From: Sedimentibacter sp. MB35-C1
GTDB taxonomy: Bacteria; Bacillota; Clostridia; Tissierellales; Sedimentibacteraceae
Assembly (NCBI RefSeq): GCF_030913635.1
Contig: NZ_CP133188.1
Span: forward strand, 744,001-808,000
Reading direction: 5' to 3'
DNA: 64,000 nt
A model generated the notes under the pieces. The model did no database searches. It had not been told where the DNA came from and saw only the letters and a program-made list of their open reading frames with translations. The position numbers and the translations under genes are program-made. Below are positions 51,216 through 60,851 of this stretch, piece by piece; position 1 is the stretch's first letter, and every line of letters begins with the position of its first letter.

Positions 51216-51356
51216 TTTTGTAACCTCCATTCATATGGAATTTTTGAAAAGTATTCTACAAAATTCGCCAAAGACAGACAGCGTGTTACAAATATATCGT
51301 ATGAAAAATAATAATAATTAGCCTAAAATGGAAAAAATTTATATTTTTAAGCAAAA

Positions 51357-51386
51357 AATGGCTGCAGCAAAAAAGCTGCAGCCATT
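51357..51386 (-). terminator. Terminator of cinA
   Basis: Perfect 12-bp stem AATGGCTGCAGC (51357-51368) / GCTGCAGCCATT (51375-51386). On the minus strand it is followed by six T. Confidence 0.9.
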
Positions 51387-51404
51387 GGCTCTATATTAAT
51401 GAAA

Positions 51405-52652
51405 TTATTTTTCAATACAGCTTCTTATCAAGTCCAGAGCTGATGTAGCGGCTCTGTCTCTGACGATTTCCCTTGAGCCTGTAGCCATAATTTTATTGAC
51501 AGTAAACTTATTTTTGTAATAGACACAAACGTAGGCAAGTCCCACGGGTTTTTCCTTTGTTCCTCCATCAGGCCCTGCTATTCCAGTGGTTGAAACACCC
51601 AGGTCTGTGCCGGCAGCTCTAGCTGCTCCGTATGCCATTTCCTTTGCTGTTTCCTCACTTACTGCACCGTATTTGTTCAGCGTATCTCTTTTAACATTCA
51701 GAGTATTCATTTTCGCTTCATTGCTGTATGTAACGAAGCCCTCCATAAAAACTTTTGAAATTCCCGGATAGCTTACCAATCTCGACGCAACCATTCCTCC
51801 TGTCAGTGATTCTGCTGCAGCCACGGTAATATTTTTCTCAAGCAGCAGTTCAGATGCCTTATCTTCGACCTTTCCCGTCTCGGAAACATACGCATTTTCT
51901 CTGCCGAACCTTTTAGTCAGTTCTTCCTTGACAGGTTCAATCATTTTGATGCAGTCTTCTTTGCTTTCCCCTTTGGCCGTAATTCTGAAAATTACCTTTC
52001 CGGCACTTGCGTAAGGAGCAATAGTCGGGTTTGTCTGTTTTTCAATTATGTCAATTATCATTTCTTCGGCAGCAGATTCTCCTATATTGACAACCACCAG
52101 CTTTTCACCGTAGACTACCTGTTTCGTGTACTGCTTCAGATATGGAACAACTTCGTTATCCACCAGCGGCTCCATTTCCTTAGGAGGCCCGGGCAGAAGT
52201 ATTCCTATTTTCTCTTTTCCGTCTATACTGCCTTTCATTATGCATGCATTTGCAGTTCCGTTAGGGTTGTTCAGTATGACAGAACCCTTTGGGAAATATG
52301 CCTGTCGTATATTGTTTTTAGGGAAGTCTCTTTTAATGTGGGTGTACATATCCTTCACATGCTGGAAACTTTCTTCGTCATAAACCATTTCAACGTTGAA
52401 GTATTCAGCCAGTACATTCTTGGTTATATCATCCTGAGTAGGGCCCAGACCTCCCGTACAAATCACTATGTCAGCTCTGGAAAATGCGGTTCCAAAGCAC
52501 TGCTTAATCCTTCCGGGATTGTCTCCAACCACAGTTTGATAATGAACATCAACAGCTATTTCAGCTAATTTTTTAGATATATATTGGGCATTTGTATTGA
52601 CTATGTCTCCATGCAAAAGCTCAGTACCTACGCAAAGTATTTCTGCATTCAT
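51405..52652 (-). CDS. cinA: CinA family protein (competence/damage-inducible; nicotinamide-nucleotide amidase)
   Basis: A 415-residue CinA with both usual domains: an N-terminal molybdopterin-binding-like/COG1058 domain (1-170; AEILCVGTELLHGDIVNTN, VICTGGLGPTQDD) and a C-terminal PncC-type domain (about 250-415; VAAAESLTGGMVASRLVSYPG, TTGIAGPDGGTKEKPVG). The C-terminal domain deamidates NMN in pyridine nucleotide recycling. The gene is followed by its own terminator and preceded by the peptidase gene 81 bases away. Confidence 0.95.
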   Translation of the reverse strand: MNAEILCVGTELLHGDIVNTNAQYISKKLAEIAVDVHYQTVVGDNPGRIKQCFGTAFSRADIVICTGGLGPTQDDITKNVLAEYFNVEMVYDEESFQHVKDMYTHIKRDFPKNNIRQAYFPKGSVILNNPNGTANACIMKGSIDGKEKIGILLPGPPKEMEPLVDNEVVPYLKQYTKQVVYGEKLVVVNIGESAAEEMIIDIIEKQTNPTIAPYASAGKVIFRITAKGESKEDCIKMIEPVKEELTKRFGRENAYVSETGKVEDKASELLLEKNITVAAAESLTGGMVASRLVSYPGISKVFMEGFVTYSNEAKMNTLNVKRDTLNKYGAVSEETAKEMAYGAARAAGTDLGVSTTGIAGPDGGTKEKPVGLAYVCVYYKNKFTVNKIMATGSREIVRDRAATSALDLIRSCIEK

Positions 52653-52733
52653 TGTATCCTCCCATAAGTAAATTAATATAAAACTACTATAAATCTAAAT
52701 ATAAAATAATTCAACCCTTCAGCCATAGATTCA

Positions 52734-53750
52734 TCAGCGAAGAATTTCCTCCTTGGTAAGCGCTGCATATCTCTCAGCGTCACCGTAAATTTCATCATGC
52801 ACATAAAGTGCCTTTTCGGCAAAAAATAGTCCCGTTGTACCGGCATGCTGCCAAACAAGCTCGTCAAACATATAATCCGGGTGCTGTTTTCCGCCTTCAA
52901 CAAAGGGCGAAAGCTCTATGCAGAACCCAGGCCTTTTCATTTTTGCCCGGAACCAGTTCTCAAAGCCGCAACCGTAAACTTTCGGATCTTGACTTATCTT
53001 AGTCTTTCGATAAATATATTTTTTATTTAGCTCATTCATAATTTTTTCGTCAATTCCGCTAAACATACCGTGGGTTCCGCTGTCAGCCCAAAACGTGCAG
53101 TTTCCCGAGCAATGATAGGTCGCCATCAGAGAAAAGCTATGTCTGCTGCAGAAATCTGTCAGAGCTTGTGTCTCAGGTTCGCTGCCGGGTGCGAAACCCT
53201 TAAATCTGTCAGAGCACGGCACATGGGTTCCCGGAACGCAGGTTCTTATTTCCCAGTTTCCGTCATCAAAATTCTTATTCAAATCAACACCGTTTGCATT
53301 AGCCTTCCAGTATGTATGATCCTCGCCCCAGATTTTCATTTTTTTCAGTGCATTATAATTAGATGAAGCTTTTAGTCCGTTATGCACAATATTTAGACCG
53401 TCCGGGTTAACAACGGGAATAAAGTACATGTCAACATTATCTATAATTTTTTTCACATCATACTCGCCAAAATTTTTATCTTCCTTATAATAATAACAGT
53501 AGTAATCAAGCATCTTCATACAAAGCATAACCGAAAAATCCTCCCGGGCATGTATACCTCCCGCAAGAAGAACGGATGTTCTTCCTTTGCCGCTGCTCAG
53601 CTTCAATGCAGCAATATCCCTTCCTTCAACGGATTTTCCTATAATCTCTTTGCTCAAAATGTCGCTGTAAATTCCACACAGCTCATCAATATCTCCATAA
53701 ATTCTATCTAAATAATAAGTATCAGACGTATCAACTATATGCTTATTCAT
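52734..53750 (-). CDS. M14-family zinc carboxypeptidase, probably cell-wall or peptide directed
   Basis: A 338-residue peptidase with M14 zinc ligands His67 and Glu70 (GGIHAREDF), a third His in MATYHCSGNCTFW, and the catalytic Glu in FCIELSPF. VNPDGLNIVHNG and GVDLNKNFDDGNW are family markers. No signal peptide is evident, suggesting a cytosolic enzyme such as a gamma-D-glutamyl-diaminopimelate-type peptidase used in peptidoglycan turnover. The start at 53750 is preferred because TGAGG precedes it. Confidence 0.88.
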   Translation of the reverse strand: MNKHIVDTSDTYYLDRIYGDIDELCGIYSDILSKEIIGKSVEGRDIAALKLSSGKGRTSVLLAGGIHAREDFSVMLCMKMLDYYCYYYKEDKNFGEYDVKKIIDNVDMYFIPVVNPDGLNIVHNGLKASSNYNALKKMKIWGEDHTYWKANANGVDLNKNFDDGNWEIRTCVPGTHVPCSDRFKGFAPGSEPETQALTDFCSRHSFSLMATYHCSGNCTFWADSGTHGMFSGIDEKIMNELNKKYIYRKTKISQDPKVYGCGFENWFRAKMKRPGFCIELSPFVEGGKQHPDYMFDELVWQHAGTTGLFFAEKALYVHDEIYGDAERYAALTKEEILR

Positions 53751-53778
53751 AATTAACCTCATCATTTGTAATAAAATT

Positions 53779-53808
53779 ATTATAATATAAAAACCTCGCT
53801 TTATTCAA
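53779..53808 (-). promoter_or_regulatory. Candidate sigma-A promoter of the M14 peptidase gene
   Basis: Minus-strand TTGAAT (53808-53803), 18 bases, TATAAT (53784-53779), about 30 bases upstream of the start codon. Confidence 0.55.
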
Positions 53809-53819
53809 TAATTTATAAA

Positions 53820-53848
53820 TTGATATACCAACGGCAAAATGTTATAAT
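53820..53848 (+). promoter_or_regulatory. Sigma-A promoter of the small membrane protein gene
   Basis: TTGATA (53820-53825), 17 bases, TATAAT (53843-53848). The start point would be near 53855, just ahead of a very strong GGGGGGTGGAG ribosome binding site. It supports the start codon at 53877 rather than 53820. Confidence 0.75.
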
Positions 53849-53876
53849 TAGTTATCAGTCCCAGGGGGGTGGAGTT

Positions 53877-54425
53877 ATGTTGTTTACGAATTTAAATTTA
53901 AAACCTAAGACCATTAAAATCATGAGCCTGTCCATGACTCTGGCAGGAATTATATTCATACTTGCATCCGAATACATAGGAGCGCTGGCGGTCAGAATTG
54001 CAATGCTTATATTGCTCATATTCTGTATAGTCAACATAAAAATGACGTACAGATACATGACCTCAAAAGAAAAAATAAACTATTCAGTGGCAACGGCGGC
54101 ATCAATTGCAGGCATAATCAAGACAGAGCTTACGATGCTTCTCATAGGAGCCGTCATATTATACTTTACGGTACCGACGCTGTTTAAAACAATAAAAGAA
54201 AAAGATTATTCCGACATAGTAATGATTATAATCAATGTTATAGGAGTGCTGTTTGCTCTCTTCTGCATCCTCAGCGCAAAAGCCGCTCTGAATACAGTAA
54301 TAACTATAATCGGTATAATACTAACAGTATCAGGCTGCCTGTCATTGTACGAAATCATAGTAAAAAAGCACGGAAACAGCTCAGTGAGCGACATCGGCGA
54401 CTTTGATGACACAGATGACATGTAA
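53877..54425 (+). CDS. Small six-helix membrane protein, DUF308-like
   Basis: A 182-residue protein with about six hydrophobic helices arranged in pairs and an acidic cytosolic C-terminus (SVSDIGDFDDTDDM). The organisation resembles DUF308/HdeD-type membrane proteins, but I cannot claim strong identity. Its own promoter and a G-rich ribosome binding site lie upstream. Function unknown. It precedes the S-layer gene but is separated from it by a 325-base control region. Confidence 0.7.
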   Translation: MLFTNLNLKPKTIKIMSLSMTLAGIIFILASEYIGALAVRIAMLILLIFCIVNIKMTYRYMTSKEKINYSVATAASIAGIIKTELTMLLIGAVILYFTVPTLFKTIKEKDYSDIVMIIINVIGVLFALFCILSAKAALNTVITIIGIILTVSGCLSLYEIIVKKHGNSSVSDIGDFDDTDDM

Positions 54426-54750
54426 TAAAAACCACATAAATTTCAAGGGGTTCGGTATATACTGAACCCTGTTTTTCTACATCCCTTGCCCCATAAGCCA
54501 TACTTAAACATTAGTAAGTCAAACTGTCCAACCTGTAACACTTCTGTAATATTACTTGCAAAAACATATGCTATATTATATACATGAGATGTTAGCACGA
54601 ACACTGTGAATATTACAGTAAGGTTACATTGAATCTAATTTTATTGACTACATAATTCTACGGTGTTATAATCTTATAGTCATTGTGCTGACACAATGAA
54701 GGCGTCGGGGGCCTGAACACCCGTACAAATTTCACAGGAGGAAACAAAGA
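54426..54750 (+). promoter_or_regulatory. Control region and leader of the S-layer gene
   Basis: A consensus-like promoter TTGACT-N17-TATAAT lies at 54644-54672, start near 54679. Upstream, CTGTAATATT (54544-54553) and AATATTACAG (54609-54618) form an inverted pair 65 bp apart that may bind a regulator. The 72-base leader begins with a hairpin CATTGTG-CTGA-CACAATG (54681-54698) and a second weaker CGGG/CCCG stem (54706-54723), then CACAGGAGG. A 5'-terminal hairpin is typical of long-lived, highly expressed S-layer mRNAs. Confidence 0.75.
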
Positions 54751-57543
54751 ATGAAAAAAGTATTATCACTTGTTTTGGTAATAGCAATGGTATTATCAAG
54801 CATGAGCTTTGCATTTGCAAGCACATCATTTACAGACGTAGTTGATGGAGATGATTACGAAGATGCAATTAATACATTGGTTGCGTTAAACGTAGTTACA
54901 GGTTATGAAGACGGCACATACAAACCTGAAAAAACTGTAACAAGAGCTGAGATGGCTAAATTAATGGTTCAGCTTCTTGGATATGGAGATTTAGTAGCAG
55001 GTTCACAGAGTAACTTTACAGATACTCAGGGACACTGGGCAGATCCTTGGATTGCATTGGCAGCAGGAAAAGGCATTGTTATTGGTACAGGCGATGGTAA
55101 ATTCGATCCTGAAAGAACTGTAACTTATGATGAAGTTTTAACTATGATTGTTAGAGGCTTAGGTTATACTGACGATTGTAATGAAATTAAAGGAACTTGG
55201 CCTTCAAACTTCAAAGTAAAAGCTGCAGAACTTGGAATTACTAAAAATGTTAAAATTGATGTTGCTGGAGCTGACAGAGGTGGAGTTGCACAGGCAATGT
55301 TTAATGCACTGGAAGCTAAAATTGTCACTGTTGACAACGACAAAAATGTAAAAGACGTTGTTGATGGAAAAGGTAAAACAAAAGAGTTGCTTAGCAGAAT
55401 AGCAGAATTGGATGAAAACTATGTAGTATCTTCTGATTTATTTGATCCTACAAACAAAAATTATGCAGGCGATTTTGTTGATTTAGCTCCATATATGTAT
55501 CAGAATTTGGAAGTTTACTTGAATGACGATGACGAAGTTGTATATATTAAAGATTCTAATTCATTAGTTGTTGAAGGTGAAATTGACGAAGTAACTATTT
55601 CAAAAAACGGAAAAATAGCTACTGTAGCAATTGAAACTGAAAATGGTTCAATTGAAAAAGTTGACTTTACAGTTGATGATGCTGAAAAGCTTGAAGCTGA
55701 ACTTCCAGCTAATGTATTTGAAAATCGTGCAGTTAAGAGCGATGCCACTTTTAAATACGTAAACGATGAAGTTGAAACTATTAAAATTGTTGCAAATGAA
55801 GGCGACAAATCAAACGGTAAAATAGAAGAGGATGAAGTTGACGGCTTTGTTCTTGAAACTCAGACAAAGGTTGCAAGAGTAGAAGAAGAATATGAAGATG
55901 GAGATACTAAAGTTGACGTATTCACATTACCTGAAAACAGCAAAGACGAACCTGATTTCAATAAAATTATAGTTAAGGGTGCGGTTGATTCTCTTGAAGA
56001 TATAGCAATTGACGATGTCGTTGTTGAATATCTTGCAGAAGATGACGAATTTACAACACTTGTAGTAACAAGAGACACTGTTGAAGGTGAAATTACAAGA
56101 ATTGGTGGAACTGACGTTTATGTTGATGGTACTAAATACAAATTAAGTACAACATCAGGTGCTGAAGATAGTCTGTTACTTGGAGATACAGGTGTATTCT
56201 ACTTGGATCATAACGGAAAAATAGCTGCATTTGATGGAGAAGCAGATGGCGCTACTGATTATGTTGTTGTTATTGGAACTGCAGTTGGAAAAATTGATAA
56301 AGATGGATTCAAAAACAGTATCGATGATTATCCTAGGTTAAAAGTTATAACTCAGTCAGGAGACGAAGTAATATATAATGTATATGTTAAATTGAATTCT
56401 GATGGAAAAATAACAGGAAGTGCAAAATATGAATATGCAACAGAAGAAGGAAACAAGGTAGAAGATTTATTTACAGGCACTCCTACTGATGATATAACAG
56501 CAGTAAACTTTGTAAAATTTGAACCTACAGCTGATCCTACGAATTCTGATCTTGAAGCTGAAGATTACACAGTATTAAAAATCAAATTAAATTCTAGCAA
56601 CGAAATTACAAGATTAGAGGAAGTAGCTTCTGGATCTGTAGATTTAGACACAACAAAATCATCATTTAAATTAGCTGACAATGCTTTATTATTTAGCGTT
56701 AAAGATGAAGAAGCAGTTGCAGAAAATAAGTTAGATACTAAGGTTGAAGGAATTGCTGTACGTAATAAAAACGGTGAAATAGAAGTTCTTTTGACAGAAG
56801 ATGTTGATGGACTTAATTACAAATTTGCATATATTACTAAAGTACAAGAAGCTAAACAAAATGGCGATGAAGTTCAAGCATTAAAGGCTTATTTAGATGG
56901 CAAATTGGTAGATCCTCTTTATACAGATGAAGATAGCCTTGTAACTGATGTTAAAACAGTTTATGCATTAGACATTGATGATGATGGAATAGTTACAGAT
57001 GTAGTTACACCTGGAGCTGTTTCTAGCGATGATTTAGAAATGTTTAAAAATAAAGTGGCTACAGGTGTTAGCAACAGTTCAGGAACTATTGAAATTTCTG
57101 GAAAAGGATGGCTGACATTAGCTGAAGATGCTACAATAGTTGAGCTTGATGATGCAGGCGATGTGGATGCTATAAGAAAATTATCTGCAATCGAAAAGAA
57201 TGAGTCAATACTTGATGTATATGTTTATGGCGGAGAAGTTGTTCTTATAGTAATTAAAGACAGTGACTATAATGAAACATCTGATGATGAAACAGACGAA
57301 GATGTAAGAGAAGTAACTTATATTAACTCTACATTTACAAAAGTAGTTGTTGATGGAACTAAGACTCTGACATTTGATTCTGATACAGCAATTTATGGTG
57401 AAGATGGTACTATCATTGCTGTAGGGTATGAAGATATAATGGGTGAAACTGAAGATGAAAGAGCTTTAGTAGTAGGTGATAAAGTAAAGGATATAGAAAT
57501 TAAAGATGGAGTAGTTGTATCTTTAACAAAAATTGTTGAATAA
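54751..57543 (+). CDS. S-layer protein with SLH domains
   Basis: A 930-residue secreted protein, probably the main surface-layer subunit. Signal peptide 1-24 (cleavage after SFAFAS). Three SLH domains follow: about 25-78 (FTDVVDGDDY...TRAEMAKLM), 86-140 (FTDTQGHWADPWI...TYDEVLTMI) and a weaker one to about 190. SLH domains bind pyruvylated secondary cell wall polymer. The rest is acidic, beta-rich and repetitive in style, with almost no cysteine. Codon use is strongly biased to A/T-ending codons, unlike flanking genes, as in very highly expressed genes. It has its own promoter, structured leader and terminator. Confidence 0.93.
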   Translation: MKKVLSLVLVIAMVLSSMSFAFASTSFTDVVDGDDYEDAINTLVALNVVTGYEDGTYKPEKTVTRAEMAKLMVQLLGYGDLVAGSQSNFTDTQGHWADPWIALAAGKGIVIGTGDGKFDPERTVTYDEVLTMIVRGLGYTDDCNEIKGTWPSNFKVKAAELGITKNVKIDVAGADRGGVAQAMFNALEAKIVTVDNDKNVKDVVDGKGKTKELLSRIAELDENYVVSSDLFDPTNKNYAGDFVDLAPYMYQNLEVYLNDDDEVVYIKDSNSLVVEGEIDEVTISKNGKIATVAIETENGSIEKVDFTVDDAEKLEAELPANVFENRAVKSDATFKYVNDEVETIKIVANEGDKSNGKIEEDEVDGFVLETQTKVARVEEEYEDGDTKVDVFTLPENSKDEPDFNKIIVKGAVDSLEDIAIDDVVVEYLAEDDEFTTLVVTRDTVEGEITRIGGTDVYVDGTKYKLSTTSGAEDSLLLGDTGVFYLDHNGKIAAFDGEADGATDYVVVIGTAVGKIDKDGFKNSIDDYPRLKVITQSGDEVIYNVYVKLNSDGKITGSAKYEYATEEGNKVEDLFTGTPTDDITAVNFVKFEPTADPTNSDLEAEDYTVLKIKLNSSNEITRLEEVASGSVDLDTTKSSFKLADNALLFSVKDEEAVAENKLDTKVEGIAVRNKNGEIEVLLTEDVDGLNYKFAYITKVQEAKQNGDEVQALKAYLDGKLVDPLYTDEDSLVTDVKTVYALDIDDDGIVTDVVTPGAVSSDDLEMFKNKVATGVSNSSGTIEISGKGWLTLAEDATIVELDDAGDVDAIRKLSAIEKNESILDVYVYGGEVVLIVIKDSDYNETSDDETDEDVREVTYINSTFTKVVVDGTKTLTFDSDTAIYGEDGTIIAVGYEDIMGETEDERALVVGDKVKDIEIKDGVVVSLTKIVE

Positions 57544-57565
57544 TCATTCTTTGCTAAGGTTATAA

Positions 57566-57603
57566 AAATAACGGTTAAGATAAAATCTTAACCGTTATTT
57601 ATG
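57566..57603 (+). terminator. Terminator of the S-layer gene
   Basis: Perfect 16-bp stem AAATAACGGTTAAGAT (57566-57581) / ATCTTAACCGTTATTT (57585-57600), three-base loop, then ATGTTTTT. Confidence 0.9.
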
Positions 57604-57676
57604 TTTTTGGCTCCTTGTCAATTGCTGGGGGTCTTAAATCCTAATACTAAATAAAGTTACAAAATACAATATTATC

Positions 57677-57712
57677 TATGGCTATTAAGCTAGTACTAGC
57701 TTAATAGCCATA
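57677..57712. repeat. Perfect 36-bp palindrome without spacer
   Basis: TATGGCTATTAAGCTAGT (57677-57694) is followed directly by its reverse complement ACTAGCTTAATAGCCATA (57695-57712), then AATTTTTAA. Could be a second terminator, a transposon scar, or a binding site. Confidence 0.6.
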
Positions 57713-57922
57713 ATTTTTAATTCATAACATGAAGAATTCTGTTTCTAAACCATTTTGTTGTTTACACTTTCAGTGTATCCATTAGTAAAAGTACAAATAA
57801 AAGAATTTAATATGTACTTTTCTCAGCTTTTAATATTTTTCGCACCAAGTTACTTAAAAAGAGTTGTATATGAAGCCGGGTAATAATATAATAGATAAGA
57901 TAAAAACATAAGGAATAATAAA

Positions 57923-58888
57923 ATGCAAAATATAAAGAAACTACTACATTCAAAATTATTGTATGCAATTATAATAACGTCTATGATTCTATTACTGGGT
58001 ACAATATATATAAACTCATATTTGAACAAAATCAATTATAAGGAAAAGACACTGCTTCCAAATGAAGATATAAGCAGGACATCAAATGTACCAAGCCGAA
58101 ACAGCGAACCGAGAGACAGTAGCATAGATTCATTAACAAACAAAAATATAGTTAACATACTTTTAATAGGACAGGACAAAAGACCTGGAGAGGAACGAGC
58201 AAGATCAGACTCAATGATTATAGCCTCATTAAATAAAAAAAGCGATTCTATAAAACTGATATCCCTAATGAGGGATATGTATATTGAGATACCAGGATAT
58301 GAAGACAATAAAATTAATGCGTCTTATGCTTTTGGAGGAATGGATCTCCTAACTGAGACTGTTGAAGAAAACTTCGACATAGGAATAGATGGCTGTATAG
58401 AGGTAGATTTTTCCGGGTTTGAAAAAATAATCGATAAAATTGGCGGAGTTGATATAGAATTAAATGAGGATGAAGCATACTATCTTAGCAGGTCTCAAGA
58501 ATTAAATCTAACAACAGGTATAAACAGTCTGACAGGAGATGTCGCACTAAACTATGCACGAATACGATATGTCGGAAACGATGACTATGAACGCACAGAG
58601 CGCCAAAGAAAGGTTCTTGTTGCAGTGTTTGAAAAACTTAAAAATTCTGATATAAAAACACTTCTGGAACTGTCAGACGACATCTTACCTCTTGTAACAA
58701 CCAATTTAACGAGTTCACAAATTTTGAGCCTGGTAACTAGGGTGATTGTTATGGATGCATCGGGAATAGAATCATACCGTATACCTGCAGATGGCGAATT
58801 TTTACCTGATACGATAGGTGGAATGTCTGTGCTTGTTCCTGATTTGCCGGAGAACAGAAAATTATTGAAAGAATATATGGGATACTAG
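57923..58888 (+). CDS. LCP (LytR-CpsA-Psr) family cell-wall glycopolymer ligase
   Basis: A 321-residue type II membrane protein: N-terminal anchor (13-33) and an extracytoplasmic LCP domain (about 70-250) with NILLIGQDKRPGEERARSDSM, the arginine cluster SLMRDMYIEIPGY, KINASYAFGG and NYARIRYVGNDDYERTERQR. LCP enzymes transfer polyprenyl-linked polymers onto peptidoglycan. Downstream O-antigen-ligase and CapD-like genes suggest it attaches the secondary wall polymer to which the S-layer binds. Confidence 0.93.
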   Translation: MQNIKKLLHSKLLYAIIITSMILLLGTIYINSYLNKINYKEKTLLPNEDISRTSNVPSRNSEPRDSSIDSLTNKNIVNILLIGQDKRPGEERARSDSMIIASLNKKSDSIKLISLMRDMYIEIPGYEDNKINASYAFGGMDLLTETVEENFDIGIDGCIEVDFSGFEKIIDKIGGVDIELNEDEAYYLSRSQELNLTTGINSLTGDVALNYARIRYVGNDDYERTERQRKVLVAVFEKLKNSDIKTLLELSDDILPLVTTNLTSSQILSLVTRVIVMDASGIESYRIPADGEFLPDTIGGMSVLVPDLPENRKLLKEYMGY

Positions 58889-59001
58889 AAAAGATTGTAA
58901 GTATTGCAACATTTATATATACAAAAACCATTGAAACATATATAATAAGGTGTTAAAATATTATACGAATGTAAATACAATTATTTCTGTGGGAGAACAA
59001 T

Positions 59002-60834
59002 GTGAAAACCAAGAATGAAAAGAAAGCAAATAAAATAAAAAACACTATAACTATAGATTATGAAAATAAAAGACTATCTGTCTTTTACTTTTTGCCACTG
59101 CTATTAATTGCGGGATTTGTACCTCTTATAGTCCATGCAAAGTATGTGGATTTGAGCGGAACAACTCAAGCCTTGTACTGGACAGGCCAGCAGCAGTACC
59201 TGGATTTTTTTAGCTACTGGAAATCACGCTGGGTAGTAACACTTACAGCAATATCATTGGTATTTTATATAATTTTATATTTGAAAAAGAAATTACCATA
59301 TAAGAATTTAAAACAATACTATATACCATTAGGAATTTATGCAATATTTGTAATTATATCAACCATATTTGCCATAGACACACAAACAGCACTCTGGGGA
59401 TTTGTAGATATGTACCAGGGCATGTTTGTGTTGCTAAGTTATGTACTACTTACATTTTTGACTATTAATTTTGTCAACAATGAAAGAGATATAAGGCTGT
59501 TCGCCAATGCCTTTTTATTCCTTATGATAGTTGAAGGAATAATCGGTGTAGGGCAATATTTTGGACACGACTTTTTTCAAACAGAAATAGGGAAAAAACT
59601 GATGCTGCCGAGTAATTTAGTTGTTGAGGATCTATCATTTTCGTTCGGACCTAAGACAATATATGGTACACTGTTTAATACAAACTTTGTGGGTAGCTTT
59701 GCTACTTTAATGTTGCCGCTGTCTGTTGCTTTTCTATTGGGAGCGAAAACAAATAAACAAAGAATTATTTCAGCAATAGCAGTAGTATTGATGATATTTG
59801 TATGGATAGGCTGTAATTCAAGGGCAGGATACTTGGGTATGGTAGTAGCGGTAGTATTTGCCTTGTGGTTGTTCAGAAAGATTATAAAAAAATATTGGAT
59901 TTTGTTTGCTGGATTGATTATAGTTTTTGTAATATTATTATTTGGTCTTAATAAAGCTTCTGAAGGTAAAATATTTACAAGGCTAAAGACATTTAATATA
60001 AAAGAACAAATTGAGTTAATAAAGGAAAATAATGAAAAGGCATTTAAGTTTGAAGACATTATTTTAGGACAAGATAGTTTTACTATAAAAACAAACAGAG
60101 AAACATTAAATTTTAAAATTGATGGAAATAAGTTATATTTTATGGATGAAAACAATAATGAGCTTGAAATAACCACAAAAGGGAATGAAATTACTATAAA
60201 TGCTGGAAAATATGCTGGGTATAAAATTAAGATTGCCAAAGATTATCCAGGAGTTATTGTCACAAGAGTGGGCAGAAATTTTAATTTTTATTTTACAAAC
60301 AGTGGAGTTAAATTAATAAGCTCCGGAGGACGTATAGCTGAGCCTGTAGAAGCAGAAAATTACAAATTACTTGATGGATTAGAAAAGTTGGCTTCAGGCA
60401 GAGGCTATATATGGGGAAGAACAATACCATTATTGAACAAATATATAGGCACAGGATCAGGCCCGGACAATTATCCTATGGCTTTTCCACAGGACGATAT
60501 ATTAGCTAAGTCTTACGTATTTGCGGATCCAAATACTGTAGTAGATAAACCGCATAATTTATACCTCCAAATTGCAACTAACACAGGAGTTTTTTCTCTT
60601 ATGTCCTTATTAGCAGCATGGGGTGTATATATTATTATCAGTTTAAAATTGTATAGTAAAATAACCTTTGATTCACTAGAAAAATTAATAGGAGCATCCT
60701 GCCTTGTAAGCATTATAGGATATTTAGCTGCAGCGATTTTTAATGATAGCATCGTAAGCGTTGCACCTATATTTTGGATCATATTAGGATTAGGTATAAG
60801 CATAAACTTAAGATTGAAAAACAATGTTGCTTAA
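59002..60834 (+). CDS. O-antigen ligase / Wzy-like polymerase membrane protein
   Basis: A 610-residue protein with about 11-12 membrane helices. The Wzy_C region (about 240-320) includes GCNSRAGYLGMVVA. A long extracytoplasmic loop (about 330-520) follows with RGYIWGRTIPLLNKYIGTG, then the conserved His in VVDKPHNLYLQ. Such proteins polymerise or ligate polyprenyl-linked glycans outside the membrane. GTG start with GGGAG upstream. The preceding 113 bases show no clear promoter. Confidence 0.88.
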   Translation: MKTKNEKKANKIKNTITIDYENKRLSVFYFLPLLLIAGFVPLIVHAKYVDLSGTTQALYWTGQQQYLDFFSYWKSRWVVTLTAISLVFYIILYLKKKLPYKNLKQYYIPLGIYAIFVIISTIFAIDTQTALWGFVDMYQGMFVLLSYVLLTFLTINFVNNERDIRLFANAFLFLMIVEGIIGVGQYFGHDFFQTEIGKKLMLPSNLVVEDLSFSFGPKTIYGTLFNTNFVGSFATLMLPLSVAFLLGAKTNKQRIISAIAVVLMIFVWIGCNSRAGYLGMVVAVVFALWLFRKIIKKYWILFAGLIIVFVILLFGLNKASEGKIFTRLKTFNIKEQIELIKENNEKAFKFEDIILGQDSFTIKTNRETLNFKIDGNKLYFMDENNNELEITTKGNEITINAGKYAGYKIKIAKDYPGVIVTRVGRNFNFYFTNSGVKLISSGGRIAEPVEAENYKLLDGLEKLASGRGYIWGRTIPLLNKYIGTGSGPDNYPMAFPQDDILAKSYVFADPNTVVDKPHNLYLQIATNTGVFSLMSLLAAWGVYIIISLKLYSKITFDSLEKLIGASCLVSIIGYLAAAIFNDSIVSVAPIFWIILGLGISINLRLKNNVA

Positions 60835-60851
60835 TGTTTATTGGGGGAACT

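Larger units (their letters stand above)
57544..57922. other. 379-base gap after the S-layer gene: terminator, palindrome and small inverted repeats
   Basis: Besides the terminator and the 36-bp palindrome listed separately, the gap holds TACACT-TTC-AGTGTA (57763-57777) and AAAAGTAC / GTACTTTT (57787-57794 with 57814-57821). These lie 145 to 100 bases upstream of the LCP gene, where regulator sites would be expected. No open frame of note and no clear promoter. Confidence 0.5.

Noticed and set aside
59577-60239. A 220-codon open frame on the minus strand inside the O-antigen-ligase-like gene
   Set aside because: It lies wholly antisense to a well-supported gene, has low-complexity hydrophobic content forced by the other strand, and has no ribosome binding site.
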